A stretch of 64,000 nt of DNA, taken from Entoloma clypeatum. Its lineage: Eukaryota > Basidiomycota > Agaricomycetes > Agaricales > Entolomataceae. This document shows positions 35,793 to 49,094 of this stretch, one piece after another. Every line of letters starts with the position of its first letter. Within the stretch, counting starts at the first letter, position 1. Below the pieces are notes generated by a model. It saw only the letters and a program-made list of their open reading frames with translations. It ran no database searches and was not told the origin of the DNA. The position numbers and the translations under genes are program-made. The DNA lies in the NCBI GenBank assembly GCA_963565915.1, contig OY751493.1, positions 3,348,001-3,412,000 of the forward strand, written 5' to 3'.

Positions 35793-36049
35793 CAATTGCG
35801 TAAATAATGAACGTCGCTCATTCAATCTTTGTGCCAGTGAAGCTTGACCTCAGCAGAGGCCCGGCGAAGGTACATCTAGCCCGATTTTGGACCATTGATC
35901 GTGAGCTCTATCGATGTTTTCCCTCGATGCGGAAGACGTGCGGAAGCCCAAACAAGTTTTCGACTGAATAGTTCTTGTGATGGTCTTTGAGGCATAATGT
36001 TCTGTCAGACGGCAGTGAGAGTATGCTTGCATTGATTCATGCTCTGGCT

Positions 36050-37132
36050 CACAGATCTAAAATGTTGAAAAAAATTGACTTTAAAGTTACATCTTGACAT
36101 ATTGAGTCAGGACTTACATTGAATTCCGACAAACATGTAATGTGTCCCAGCTCCCTATCAAGTGCAACTATCTGAAAATTCCAGGACGTGCTTGTACTTA
36201 AGAAGGGCTTACTGTGAATATATGCCACCAAGAATGACCTAGGATAGTCTGACTGACCAGTCTAGGGAACAAGGAGTATAAGAACATACCTTCCAGCAAA
36301 AAAGCATGGGGCCAGCCAATACACACTTTCCAGCGCGTGAGGGTATCACAGTATATGTTATCCAGGTTCCACATCAGAAAGCCAAATGCAAAGAGCGTGG
36401 CACCGGTGCTGAACATTCTTCCAATAAGGTATTTTGTCTTGTCAGGAATGGAGGAGGCGAGCTCAGACCATTTCAAAAGATAGGCAACGCGGAGGGCCGA
36501 GCTTATCACAAGGGTGGCAAAAACCATCTGATGGTAGACTGGGTTTCTATACACGATACTGAGCCGCATGAACACCCCACGATCCGAAAAACGGGAGGAA
36601 AACATGAAACTCACTAACTCCAGGTGAAGAGGAAATCGAAGGCAACGAGCAAGGTAATCAAGGACCTTGTGTGAATGTCATGATTCGCTTTGACATCGAA
36701 CAACAGCCATAAGCCCAGGGTTCCGACATATATCATCGGCAACTCGTCAGCGAGCTGGGCTTGGAAGAGTAACGTCGCGTGGAAAGCAAAGCTACCGATC
36801 CCCACGAGGGCAATTCCCTGGAAGAATCGGTTCTTAACTGGGTTAGCATTTGAATTGGGTGTGGGGGACGTACCAAATAACCTGTTAGATATCTGGTGGG
36901 GAGCGACTGCCGTGCAGCCACGACTGCACCGCAGATAGCGATCCCGATGGTGAATAAATTAGAGAAAGTGTTCGCCATTTCGGCGATATAATGGGAGAAC
37001 TGATAATTGGACTGTAGAGGGGGATGAGAGAACATTAAGGCCGATCAACCAACTTACCTCGCACCAGTCCAGAGTCGCAGTTACGGGGCCAAAGAAACCG
37101 GGACTGAGGCGTGCAGAGCTGAGGTCCGCCAT
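36050..37132 (-). CDS. Alkaline ceramidase (Ypc1/Ydc1 family)
   Basis: Hydrolyses ceramides in ER or Golgi membranes to sphingoid base and fatty acid. The N-terminal exon reads 'GFFGPVTATLDWCE', then 'SNYQFSHYIAEMANTFSNLF', the family's opening with the Trp-Cys-Glu and Asn-rich motifs. Next come 'GIGSFAFHATLLFQAQLADE' and 'LPMIYVG', with the conserved Ser and His of the metal site. Further membrane segments include 'YHQMVFATLVISSALRVAYL' and 'GATLFAFGFLMWNLDNIYC'. The last conserved part, 'LGHSWWHIFT', supplies the two His ligands, and a small exon adds 'GAGTHYMFVGIQ' before a stop near 36050. About seven membrane helices. The stop assumes an intron at about 36063-36114. Confidence 0.9.
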
Positions 37133-37139
37133 GATGGAG

Positions 37140-37145
37140 CACGTG
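37140..37145. promoter_or_regulatory. CACGTG palindrome between ceramidase and MPP alpha start codons
   Basis: Lies centrally in the 21 bases between the two divergent ATGs (37132 and 37154). If MPP alpha starts at 37211, the spacer is 78 bases. Confidence 0.45.
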
Positions 37146-37153
37146 ATAAAACG

Positions 37154-38890
37154 ATGTCGCGTTCAATCGACGCGGGTCTCGTGACCTGGTCACGTTCTGC
37201 TTTTGCCACTATGCGCAAGGCCAGCACTTCGCTTGTTCGCCATGGCCAAAACCTCCGAAAGGCCTCGTCCAGACGTCTCCTCAATACCACAACCGAGCCA
37301 ACAACTCGAATAACAACCCTCCCTAATAAAATCAGGGTCGTTACTGAGTCCACCCCAGGCCATTTCTCGTCTCTCGGTCTCTACATCGACGCTGGTTCTC
37401 GGTACGAGACCACAGACTCGTCCGGCGTGAGCCACTTTCTCGACAGAATGGCCTTCAAGGTATACACCACCCTTTTTCCACCCTTTGCCAGCTGACCGTC
37501 ATCCAGAGCACAGCTAAACGAACGGATGTGGAAATGTCAACGGCGATACATTCCCTTGGTGGTCAAATAATGTGCTCGTCTTCGCGAGAGTCCATCATGT
37601 ATCAGTCATCACACTTTCATCAGGGCACACCTTTGGCTCTTTCCTTGATTTCCGACACCATTCTAAACCCGGCATTTCTCGCGGAAGAAATAGAAGCTCA
37701 GCGGGATGCTGCCTTCTATGAGTTCCGCGAAATATCGTCAAAACCTGATACAATCCTCCCAGAGATAGTGCACAACGTTGCATATGGGCAAAAGGGTTTG
37801 GGGAACTTCCTTCTATGCCCGGAGGAAAGAATCCCAGCTATCAACGAGGCGATATTGCGCAAGTCGATGAAAGATTGGTACAGACCTGAACGCATGGTCA
37901 TTGCAGGAGCTGGGATGCGGCATGAAGAATTGGTCGAACTCACAGACAAATACTTCTCTTCTTTGAAGTCAGGTCTCGTCCTGTCCACATCAAGCCAGAA
38001 ACCTGCTTCACCTCATATTTTATCGCCCTCTTCCCCATCTGTAGGGAAATCCCTGACGCGTGCAGCTTCATACCTTTTCCCGAACGGCTTGGATCCTATA
38101 CCCAAGACTTCCTCGTACACGGGCGGTCATCGCTTCATTTCTGATACTTCTCAAGAATTCAACCACTTATATGTCGCGTTTGAGGGTGTTGGGATCCATG
38201 ACGACGACATTTATGCTTTGGCTACAATCCAAGTCCTCCTTGGTGGAGGAGGCAGCTTTTCAGCTGGTAAATATTGTATCCGTTTCAATCCTACGCACCG
38301 TCTAATCATGTCGCAGGTGGGCCGGGAAAGGGCATGTATTCTCGCCTATACACGCACATCCTCAATCACTTCCCTCAAATCGACCATTGCGCATCATTTC
38401 ACCACATCTACACGGACTCCTCACTTTTCGGTTTGTTCGCATCATTCGTGCCCGCGTCATCCGGCTTGCGAGGTGGAAATACTCCTGGACAGATATTGCC
38501 TCATCTCGTGCATCAATTAAGCCTTCTTCTATACACTCCCATCCCCGAACAGGAATTGCAGCGAGCTAAGAACCAGCTCAAGTCCAGTTTGATGATGGCT
38601 TTAGAGAGCAGAGCAATCGAAGTCGAGGATTTGGGCCGCCAGGTAGGTCCGACCCTACCCATCTAATACGGCGCTTACTCTGGATTGAGCAGGTTTTGGT
38701 TCATGGTCGCAAGGTTCCTGTAACTGAGATGACAGATAAGATAGATTTGCTTAGGTCGGAGGACATTCGAAGTGTAGCCACACGGATATTTGGCCCCAAG
38801 TCTGGCAACAAACCTACCATAGTTTGCATGGGCCACGAAGACACTGGAGCATGGGAAAACGTCTTCACCAAGTACAGCGTGGCGGTTTGA
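37154..38890 (+). CDS. MAS2: Mitochondrial processing peptidase, alpha subunit
   Basis: With the beta subunit it removes leaders from imported mitochondrial proteins; alpha binds the substrate. The product has 'ITTLPNKIRVVTESTPGHFS', 'SSLGLYIDAGSRYE' and then 'SGVSHFLDRMAFK', where the beta subunit's catalytic H-x-x-E-H is replaced by H-F-L-D-R, as expected for alpha. An exon border follows, then 'STAKRTDVEMSTAIHSLGGQ'. The flexible Gly-rich loop reads '[20 protein letters not shown]' after splicing near 38266-38316. Ends 'WENVFTKYSVAV' at 38890. A mitochondrial leader is expected; both ATG 37154 and the in-frame ATG 37211 (MRKASTSLVRHG) would provide one. Introns near 37460-37506, 38266-38316 and 38643-38693. 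Confidence 0.95.
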
Positions 38891-39058
38891 TCCCAGGGTG
38901 GTTATGTTTTCTTGACTCCTGAGTATCTGTTGCATGGTATTCATGGCATCTTTCGTTGATTAGAGGTTACTAATATGATTAATGTTGCTCCTTGCTCTCC
39001 TTGTTCTGTATACACAGTAATTTCATAAGAATAAGTAAGGCCAGAATTACTTGATCGA

Positions 39059-42000
39059 TCAGTTCTTGATTTGCGTCCAACGAGAATCTCGCCTAGTGGC
39101 CAAAAAAATTTCCGAGCCAGGCTCACAATCCATCCATGCACTGTGTTGGGTCGGTGTTAAGTTTGTCACCTGTCCGTTCAGGTAGGTCGGAATCAAGTCC
39201 TGAACCAGAGAGATGTAAAGCGCACCGTGTATCTCTGCCCGACCTCAAACGCGCCTAAAGCGGCACCCTCCGAGAATGCTAGATTGAGCACATCCCAGAC
39301 CGTCAACTGTGCTTTGCGATTTGGAGGCCGTCGGCGCGTACAAGCGTCTTCCGCTATTATAACACGGAAGTTGCGGACCTCACGAGGAGAGCAAAGGTGC
39401 TTGACAGAGGATCAACACAGACGAATAAGAAAGGCAGACGACAGGAAACTCGCCTTTACTTCATTTTCTAATTCTTCTTGAGCATTGGCTCTTTCCTTTG
39501 CCATGCGTTCTCGAATGTAGCGTGCCAACCATCCAGCTTCGATAGCACCCAATTCTCCCAGCACTCGAGATGCTGCAGTTTGGTCCTCCAGTTCATCGTA
39601 CATATTCTCAATGACATCTGGTGGACAGTCTATATAGTTGACAAGTGCTCAGTGAGTTGCCTGTGGGAGGAAAGATCGCCAACTATAAACACACCATCTT
39701 CATTCACGTTCAATTGGCTCCCAGCTCGTCGCTCCAGTCTGTTAATGTATCCTTCATATCTATTCCACTTATTCTCAAGCTCCAGGCGCAACTTCGACAT
39801 CTCGAGCTCCCACCGCCGCTGGTCACGATGATATTGATCATCTTATTGAAAGCAGACATTGACGCACCTTCCACCGCTCCTGGACAGCAGCCTCTTCACT
39901 CTGATTCCTTGGCCCCTCACAGCGCTTTTTTCCATCCTCATCCTCGAAAAACTCAAAGAACGCTAAAGGGTGTACCTAGGGTGCTCGATGAATAGGGGAG
40001 ACAATTGTCACGATTCATTAGTTACCTTGACGACAACGACATCCAGCACTGCCACCAGGCCACCGTCATTTGTCAAACTATGCAGTGTGGAGACACAAGG
40101 ACCTGTTGAGAAGCCAAGTTTCGCGTGCCAAGGAGCCAAATGGGAAGAATTTCCTGAAATAATCAGTTTCGTTGAATTATATGCCTCCAAGACTTCCGAG
40201 GGCTCTTTCTTTTCGGAAAACAACTGCGATTGACGGGGAACAAACAAGAATTAGTTACCACCCTGAAGGATGGGAGGAAAACAAACCCTAGCACCAGCTA
40301 CACCTATTTTCCGACCTATTCGAATGATACCTCGTCGTATGGCTCTTGCGAGGGGCGCATCTACCTGAGCTCGTAGTCTATACCACCCATCAGTCACCTC
40401 TAGTTCCGGATGAGGTTCGATTGGTGTGCCGTCCTGTGCTATATCAGGGGCTGACCATATGACATTGGAGACACAGAGGACCATCGGATACCCTGCAGGC
40501 GCGTCCTGTGTCGTTATCAGACGAAGGGCTGGTCGCTTTCCGCAGTTGAGCTCTCGCTCATATCTAAAAATGCACTGAGTGGGGATGGGGCGCTTTGAAA
40601 CCTTTGGGCGCTATTACCGATACAAGAGTTGGCGCATAACTTCCGCCCAGCACCATCGCTTACGATCTGTATTTTCCACGTGAGGTTCGAGAGCAACCAT
40701 GCCGGCGAGCTTCCAGAGAATGAGACACCAGTGGTTGTCAACCCAGGGCTTCCTTGCTAAAGAACAGCCTTTATTCAAAAGCTCATCAAGAGCTGCCTCG
40801 GGTCCCATAACGACAACAGGAGGTGAAGATGGCGTTGCAGAGATTGGCTTGACAATTGACGAATGGAAAGCGTAGTAGAGCGCAAGGTTTGGAGTGATTT
40901 GAGAGAGTTCCCCCACATTTCTATCAGGTATTTAACGTTAATAAGTCTCGTGGTCCGGCCAAAAGCAAATTGTGATTACATTCCCATATTTTCGAGTTCT
41001 TTGTGTGTGTATTGTTGGGGGATAAGGCCGGCGGATGCTAGGACTGTACTATCTGGACCTCTTGCTATCCAAAATAAATACCATTAAGGGCAGACCAAAT
41101 ATTTAGAAACGGGTCAGGACTAACTGAGATGGGTCACTTTTTTTCTCCCGAGCGGTGTCCTCGCAACGCTCTGATTGATGTTGATTAGCTGGGCCTGTTT
41201 GTCTCGTTCAGACTTGGATGCCGGCGCAGTCGACTGAAGAGCTCTGAATGTCTCCTCGGGTCGTGCGTGGAGATCCCCAGGCTTCATTCCATCTTTGAAT
41301 GGTGTTGTGAAGGGTCTACGTGCAACTCCTCCAGCAGCAACCGGTATCCTCGCGGAAGGACGATTAGGCGTGGAGAACAATACCGAAACTGGCGTTGAAC
41401 CGCCCAAGTGGTAGTTTTGTGAGCCTGCGCTCGAGAATATAGGAAGTTTGCAGTCTAGCGACCGACTAGCGGGATTAAGTGGCGAACTTACGCAGCTGCT
41501 CGCCACAGCAGTATTTCTTGGAAGCAATGGAGACTTGAAGGGCTTTGAATATTTTTTAACGAATAGATCGGTTGCAGGTGATGATGCCAAAGCATTCTGC
41601 TGTAGTGTTGGGCGGCTGAAGCCGGTCGGACTAGGGGTACCAGGCGAGTTTTCGACTGCTCGTAAAGCCAGTCGACGAGGAGAAGGTTTTGAAGGGAGTG
41701 ATAATGCCGAGATGGGCATGTTTTCTGATTCTTCACGAGGCGGCTGGATAGGACGTGATGTGGAGGGCGCTCTTTCAGAGTCGACTTCCTTCCAGATATT
41801 TTGCATTTTTGCTCGAGCATTTGCAAAAGCTATTCCTGATGGCACAATGAAACCCTTATGGGAAGCTTTGGCAAATCCAATCGGCCCTAGTGCCTTGGGG
41901 GACACCAAGGAAGCTGAGGGTGCTTGGAAAGCGATAAGTGGAGTATTAGTTGCTGGCTCAAACCATGCAGAGAAGTCCTGTTCTGGTGGTTCTTCTGGGG

Positions 42001-42490
42001 ACGGAGAGCGTTCGTAGGTGTTATATGATTTTTCGACGTGCAGAGCAGACGCGGTTGAAAATCCTAATGGAGCGGTGGTCACAGCTAGAGTGGAAGTGGC
42101 ATTGACATTCATATAAGCTGTGGAGGAAACATCAAAGGGGTTGTCGGAGTCGTCCAAGAGATTCAAAGGTTCTGGGTCTTCGGGGAAGGTGAACCCGGTC
42201 ATGCAACTCAGCGCAAACGTCTGCTCACCGAAAAATGGAAGGCTTGTGTTTTCTGAATCTGCCTTCTTTGGTGATTGGGAGGATTGGGATAGTCTGTACT
42301 CCAACTCATCGTATGCGGCGAGATCTTCCTGGCTGAGGTCTCCTAACTGTTGATCGTAAGTGGGTGATGAGAGTCGTTGACGTTTTCTGATGGGTGAGCT
42401 CGGCGGCGAAGAATCTGGGCGTCAGATTGTCAGTAAATACGATTTTTGTGATTGACAGGAGCTCTGACCAGGGCGTAGGTGCGTAGGCAT
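39059..42490 (-). CDS. BRCA2 homolog (Brh2-type recombination mediator)
   Basis: Loads Rad51 on single-stranded DNA during recombination repair. ATG at 42490 (MPTHLRP) splices to 'DSSPPSSPIRKRQRL'. The N-terminal third is disordered but holds two F-x-x-A motifs, 'GFSTAS' and 'GFAKASHKGFIVPSG', the second in a full BRC-like context. The helical and OB-fold part reads 'LILWKLAGMVALEPHVEN', 'KRWCWAEVMRQLLYRYE', 'GKRPALRLITTQDAPAGYP', 'VTDGWYRLRAQVDAPLARAI', 'IGRKIGVAGAR', 'LIISGNSSHLAPWHAKLGF' and 'VSTLHSLTNDGGLVAVLDV'. Downstream exons give a helix-rich insertion ('WELEMSKLRLELENKWNRYE') and the last OB piece 'TPTQHSAWMDCEPGSEIFLA' before the stop at 39059. About ten introns. I am sure of the family; individual joints in the 3' half are approximate. 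Confidence 0.9.
41795..41878 (-). other. BRC-like Rad51-binding motif in the BRCA2 homolog
   Basis: Encodes G-F-A-K-A-S followed by a helix (ANARAKMQNIW). F-A-K-A fills the F-x-x-A position that docks on Rad51 in BRC repeats. A second, shorter candidate (GFSTAS) is at about 42047-42064. Confidence 0.65.
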
Positions 42491-42897
42491 GTAGGAAGGA
42501 GGAGTCACCAAACAGCGATCAAGAACGCGTCTCGTCACGTTACTTATAGCGTGATGGCTACACAGCACCGCGACCACGACCATACTTATTCCTGCGGCCT
42601 CGGTGCATTTAAGAGGCGAGGCTCGGAAGTGACATAGCTGCGGTCGTACATTTCATTGCTGTCTTCATTGAATCACTGAGTGGAATGTTCACCTTCGTAT
42701 CTCTGAATCAAATGCAAACAACCATCTTAGTACAACCCTACAAAGAACGATGATAATGGTACTCAAACACTCTGTCAAAGGAGATTTCATGAAAAGAGAG
42801 GCCGAATCGCGGGGCCAACTGCTGATTGGTCCTGGTCCTGCTATTCCTGTCAAGCCGTCACGTCCTGCCGCCCCCATAACCACCACGGTCACTGACG
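42491..42897. other. Divergent promoter region, BRCA2 homolog / taxilin-SUMO fusion
   Basis: About 400 bases between two start codons. A short minus-strand frame (42689-42892) has no recognisable homology. No other feature seen. Confidence 0.5.
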
Positions 42898-45139
42898 ATG
42901 TCTAGCATAAACGGAACGTCGTCAAATCTTCCGCAGAATGCTTCCACAAGGGTTGCAAAGCCTCCTCCGCCAGGTCCTACCCCCCCGGCGCCCGCTACTG
43001 CACCACCCACGCCTCCCACTCACGCGAGTGCAGCGCACCCACAACAGCCTGCGAACCGGTCAAACCAACAACACGCTTATGTACCCACCGTCAATGGCCA
43101 TAATACGCAAAAAGGAAAGAAGAAGAATGACGTCCCTGTGGATCCAGCAGCAATGTACGAGAGCCTGAAGAACAGAATTGCAGCTCTGGAGGAGGAGGAG
43201 GTGCTTGAGGAAGAAGAGGAGCGGGTTTTCGGTACGTAAATCACCCTATCTCCTGCAAGGATAGTTCTCATTACTTCCACACAGCTGAAGAGGCCCAGAA
43301 GTCTGTCAAGGGCATGGAAGAGAATATAATCCATGGCAAATACATTGAACTGGTGATCATCACCTTCCTTGAACCTTTTTGCCTGTTCAACGAATACGTT
43401 CGACAGTTTGCAGAGCTAAAGCGTATGGAACGAGATCACGCAAAAGAGAAACAGAAGCTCGTCAAGGACAAAGACACAGGTAAAAAAAGTCTTGTTTCCG
43501 CCTGCCAATTCGCCCACTTGATCAATGCCTCGAAGCCAAGAGCCAGCTCACCAAAGCGAATCAGACGAAAACCAAGATGGAAAACCTTGCTCGCGAATTG
43601 CAGAAAGTGTGTTGTTCACATTCCCGAAATTCTGGCAAGGAATAATTTGTCATGTACAGGACAATAAAAGACTGCGGGTAAGCTACTGGACATGTTCTTT
43701 CCCACCTCCTCCAACGTCGGCTCCAGGAAGATGGCAAACGACTGGCTCAAAGTGTTGAGGAGGCCCAAGATGAGGTATTTGCTAACACACATTCCCCACT
43801 CCCTCGCTAAGAACATGTACTAAACTATAGCTCCTGCAAATGAAAAACGATTTGGCAAAACGTGCAGACAAAGCGAAACTGCAAGATGTCAAGTATCGTG
43901 AGATGCCAGATATAGTGGTCAAGGTCGTCTGCCGTTACCGAGCGGAGCTCTTCTTCAAGATTTCTCGTAAGACGAAGTTGTCGAGGCTATTCAACGCCTG
44001 GACAGAGAGGATGGAACGCCCTTCGGGGAACAGAGGAAGTGATGGAGGCGGAGTTAATCAGAACACTGGTTCGGCAAAGTCGGAGGCAGCAAGCACCCAA
44101 CCATCAGGAACGGCCATGACTTGTCCGACTATGCATTTCATATTCACGCACAATGGAAGAAGTGTGGAGGTAGAGCAGACCCCGGAGGAGGCCGGTATGG
44201 AGGATGGCGACGAAATTCTTGCCGTGGAGATGATGGATCTGACCGACAGTTCGGGAAGCGAGGCATGGGTGAGTTTCGATTGTTACCTTCAAGTTGGGGA
44301 ATGTACGAGGCAAATATCTCAAGGGTGGCCGGCTCGCACCTCGTCGTGAGACATTGAAGAAGGTCTGGACTAACGATCCAAGAGAGTGAGTTGGTGTTCG
44401 CCTCGGATTTCCAGTCAAAATCTGATGTCAGAAAAGGGCCAAGAGGACACTGGAGGAAATCTTTGATGGAGTGTATGTCTAACTTTCTTTCCTTGATGCC
44501 CTGTTGATCCACTCTCCGCAGTGTTCGAGAGCGATTGAAGGAAGTACTCCGGCAGTACGAACTTCGCGAAAGGCATTTCGAGTGTGTCATCCGATCCAAA
44601 GAACTAGAGGTTCTCCTTTCTCGAGCTCGAGCCGCGGAACAAAAACAGCTGGCTGATGGCGAGAAAGGACGGGCTGATCAACGGGAAGAAGAGGTGTATT
44701 GTCCCAAATCAAATCTGCTCAGTACGAGCATTAAGCTCATCACATTCCCCCTTTTCACAGAACCGACAACTCAGAAGGGAATTAGAGGATGCACAAAACG
44801 GTCAGACAATGTTGATCGACAAGCTGATAACTTGCTGTAAAGAGGTACCGTTGTCTCATAAGCATTACATCAATGTTCTCAAGAAGACTGATTCAGATTA
44901 TACAAAAGCCCAACTCCGAGCGTACGCAACGCCTTTTCGCAACTTTTCGGGAAGAGCTGGAAAGGAAAGGGCCTCGGGGTGTGAAGCTGGCAGATGGATC
45001 CGTTGGAGGTTAATACATCCTTACTCTGTCCACATCTGGAATGGAATGGAGATGAGCCTACATTTTTTTGTTTTGTTTTTCATCCAATGACAACGCAGAG
45101 TATCAGAAAAAAGCAAACCAGGAGATCCGTGATGATTGA
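42898..45139 (+). CDS. Taxilin-type coiled-coil protein with an embedded SUMO-like domain
   Basis: Thirteen exons: 42898-43231, 43285-43352, 43407-43479, 43536-43606, 43660-43677, 43727-43774, 43831-44268, 44324-44385, 44437-44472, 44522-44693, 44761-44844, 44909-45008, 45099-45139. All introns are GT-AG and the sum is 1545 bases, 514 codons, in phase throughout. Residues 1-80 are Pro-rich. Residues to about 229 are coiled coil, with 'KMENLARELQKDNKRLR' resembling the taxilin block. Residues about 230-340 form a SUMO-like beta-grasp: 'PDIVVKVVCRYRAELFFKIS', 'TKLSRLFNAWTERM', a Gly/Ser/Asn-rich insertion of about 35 residues, then 'MHFIFTHNGRSVEVEQTPEE' and 'GMEDGDEILAVEMMDL'. The coil resumes with 'VRERLKEVLRQYELRERHFE', again taxilin-like. 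One exon (43831-44268) carries both coil and SUMO-like sequence, so this is not a nested gene. Taxilins bind syntaxins; a role here is unknown. Confidence 0.8.
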
Positions 45140-45185
45140 ACAAGTCCATGATGTAAGGAAGTCCTTGAAGGTATCGAATGTATAA

Positions 45186-46694
45186 CTATGCCAGAACGTC
45201 CAGCTCCTCGACACTCGCGACATATCCTGACTTGACGAATGTTTTGCCCTTGACACTCTCCAAACCCTCTCCCGCGTAGCTGACTAGGGGGGAAATCTCA
45301 ATTTCAACATCTTCCTTCAGCGTGGCTCCAGCCCGCTCCAGGAACCTCCTGTGCTGTGCGAGCAAATCGCGTCGGCTTGATTCCGGATCGTCAGAGCCTG
45401 TGCCAGGCGCGTTTTTGAGAGGACTGAATTCCTCATTTCTCGCCACTTCCAGAACAGCGAAGCGTTCCGTGAATGGGAAGACATCAAACACGAACATCTC
45501 TAGTTTCATTCCATTCGGTTTTGATGGTTTCACGAGTTCTCCGTTCTCCAAGTCTACGTGAGAAATCTTCTTACGCGCTATGTGAAAGGCCAGCTCCTCT
45601 TCGAACTCTTGTACTCGGTTGAGAAATGCAGTGGTATAAAAATGGTTGGCGATGTTGCCAGCTCGGAAAGTAAGGTCACCACTAGGGTCGCGTCTCTCCG
45701 CCTGCTCTTTCGAGATTTCTGAATATTCGACGACGCTGAACTTGGAACCGCGACAAGCAACGACGCCGACGGACTCGGTAGGATATACCTTTGGAACGAC
45801 TTTGGCAGCACAGTCCGCTTGTTTGTGGATACTATATCCAAGGAAAATGGGGTCTGCAACACGGACGAGGCAATTATCAACGCAGTAGGCGTGTACATAG
45901 AGCACTTTGCGTTGTGCAAGGTCAGAAAGGACGGTGCGTGATGGATCGTAGGGAGAAAGAGGGGCCCGTGTTGCAGCGTAGAGACCGCCGTTGCCGTCGG
46001 GAGCGACGGCTACGCGGTAGGTATTCTCAAGGAGGACCTTGCCATCCATGGTGAGGCATGGCAACGTACCTGATGTACAGCTTAATGTAAGTTAATGGAC
46101 AGCACTACGTGGCGTACCTTGATCGAAAAGAATGACATTGCTGGAATTGAGGCCAAAGTAGGAATTGGTGGCAAAGTAATTTTCCGTTTCACGACGAGTA
46201 GGACCACTGGTCATGATGTACCAAGGAATGACGGCAGGTTTGCCAAACTCTTGCTCAGCGAGAGTCTGAAGACGTGCGATACGTTCAGCTTGGTACTGGA
46301 AGAGGGATTTGTGGGATGGCAAGGCGATGTCGTAGCAACCCTTTGGAGCACTGCTGCCGAGTCTGGTTCCCTGTCCTCCTGCCATCAATAAGACGCCGAC
46401 CTCACCCCGGGCAATGGCTTGTAGACCAAGCTTCCGCCACTGCTCATCCCTATCAAGCGAACCGATGGACTCGGATGCGCCTTGGGGAAGGGGATCGATG
46501 GCTGCAGCGGGTGAATTGGGGTCGGATGCGTCTGATTCTGAGGCGATGGCCTTGTGGTAGATGCGATTGACACGTTCGATGTCGAGAGCCTCTAGCTGGG
46601 CGGAGAGGGCAACGCGCTCAACATCGGAAAGCTGGGGCCAGAATTTAAAGAGGTGATCTTGGCCGGCAGCCTCATAACGCTTGCGAAGAGACAT
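45186..46694 (-). CDS. UAP1: UDP-N-acetylglucosamine pyrophosphorylase
   Basis: Makes UDP-GlcNAc from UTP and GlcNAc-1-phosphate in the cytosol, the precursor for chitin, N-glycans and GPI anchors. The N-terminal exon has 'LLMAGGQGTRLGSSAPKGCY', the nucleotide-binding signature, and 'VIPWYIMTSGPTRRETENYF'. An intron at about 46070-46116 joins 'ILFDQGT' to 'LPCLTMDGKVLLENTYRVAV'. Downstream are 'APDGNGGLYAATRA', 'VDNCLVRVADPIFLGY', 'VVPKVYPTESVGVVACRGSK' and 'EMFVFDVFPF', all in family order. The C-terminus 'TFVKSGYVASVEELDVLA' is complete. About 485 residues, normal for Uap1. It converges with the taxilin-SUMO gene (47 bp between stops). Confidence 0.96.
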
Positions 46695-46941
46695 GGATAT
46701 GGAATGAGATTTGAATTATAATTTTATTTGATTAAGACTCGGCAGTTGCCGGTAAGTAATATGTGACACCATCTTCTCCAACGGACGTCCGCCTGCGCGC
46801 CTTGTTTCTGGCATCGTCCCGCCGGATGTAAATCTCCCGCGTGCATCATCTTTTGGAACTTCTCCTAATCGACCTTTGAGTCAACGCCACCATGTTACAT
46901 ATAAGTGAAGCCACCAGAGTGTTCACTTCCCCCTGTTCATC

Positions 46942-48694
<1,753 letters not shown>

Positions 48695-49094
48695 TTCTAT
48701 GTCTCGTCTCCTCATGATATGTATGTTTATACCATCTGTCACGCTCATCATCGCACCACAGACTCTCTCCGTTTTATCGATATCTCCTCGAACCTACTTT
48801 TTCCTACTCTGTTATCCAGCATACATGCACTTAGTTTTCCTATGGTGTCGCATTGGACATCGCTTTGCATACACTTACTCTCCTGTTCCTTGCAATTCAT
48901 CAGGTCTGCATAAGCGAGGATATCTAAGTATATATCTACGGAGCCAATTATGGAGAGTCGTCATGCCGTTGTCGCCCTCTTTTGAAATCTTGGTATAATC
49001 CGAGAATTATGTCGTTCATGGTTAACGTGATAATGCTGTAGTATATTGTATCAGAAATGATGGAAATGATCTGCAGAATGAAAAGAGCGGGAAT
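48695..49094. other. Spacer between convergent genes
   Basis: 3' sides of the glucanase and carrier genes. No gene, RNA or repeat recognised. The carrier gene may extend slightly into it if its last intron continues past the stop I chose. Confidence 0.5.

Noticed and set aside
43840..44387. A separate SUMO-like gene nested in a taxilin intron, starting at ATG 43840 and stopping at TGA 44386
   Set aside because: The exon upstream of this ATG is open and spliced in phase with the taxilin coil, and the 3' side continues in phase through a GT-AG intron (44386-44436). One continuous gene explains the data better, although skipping is not excluded.
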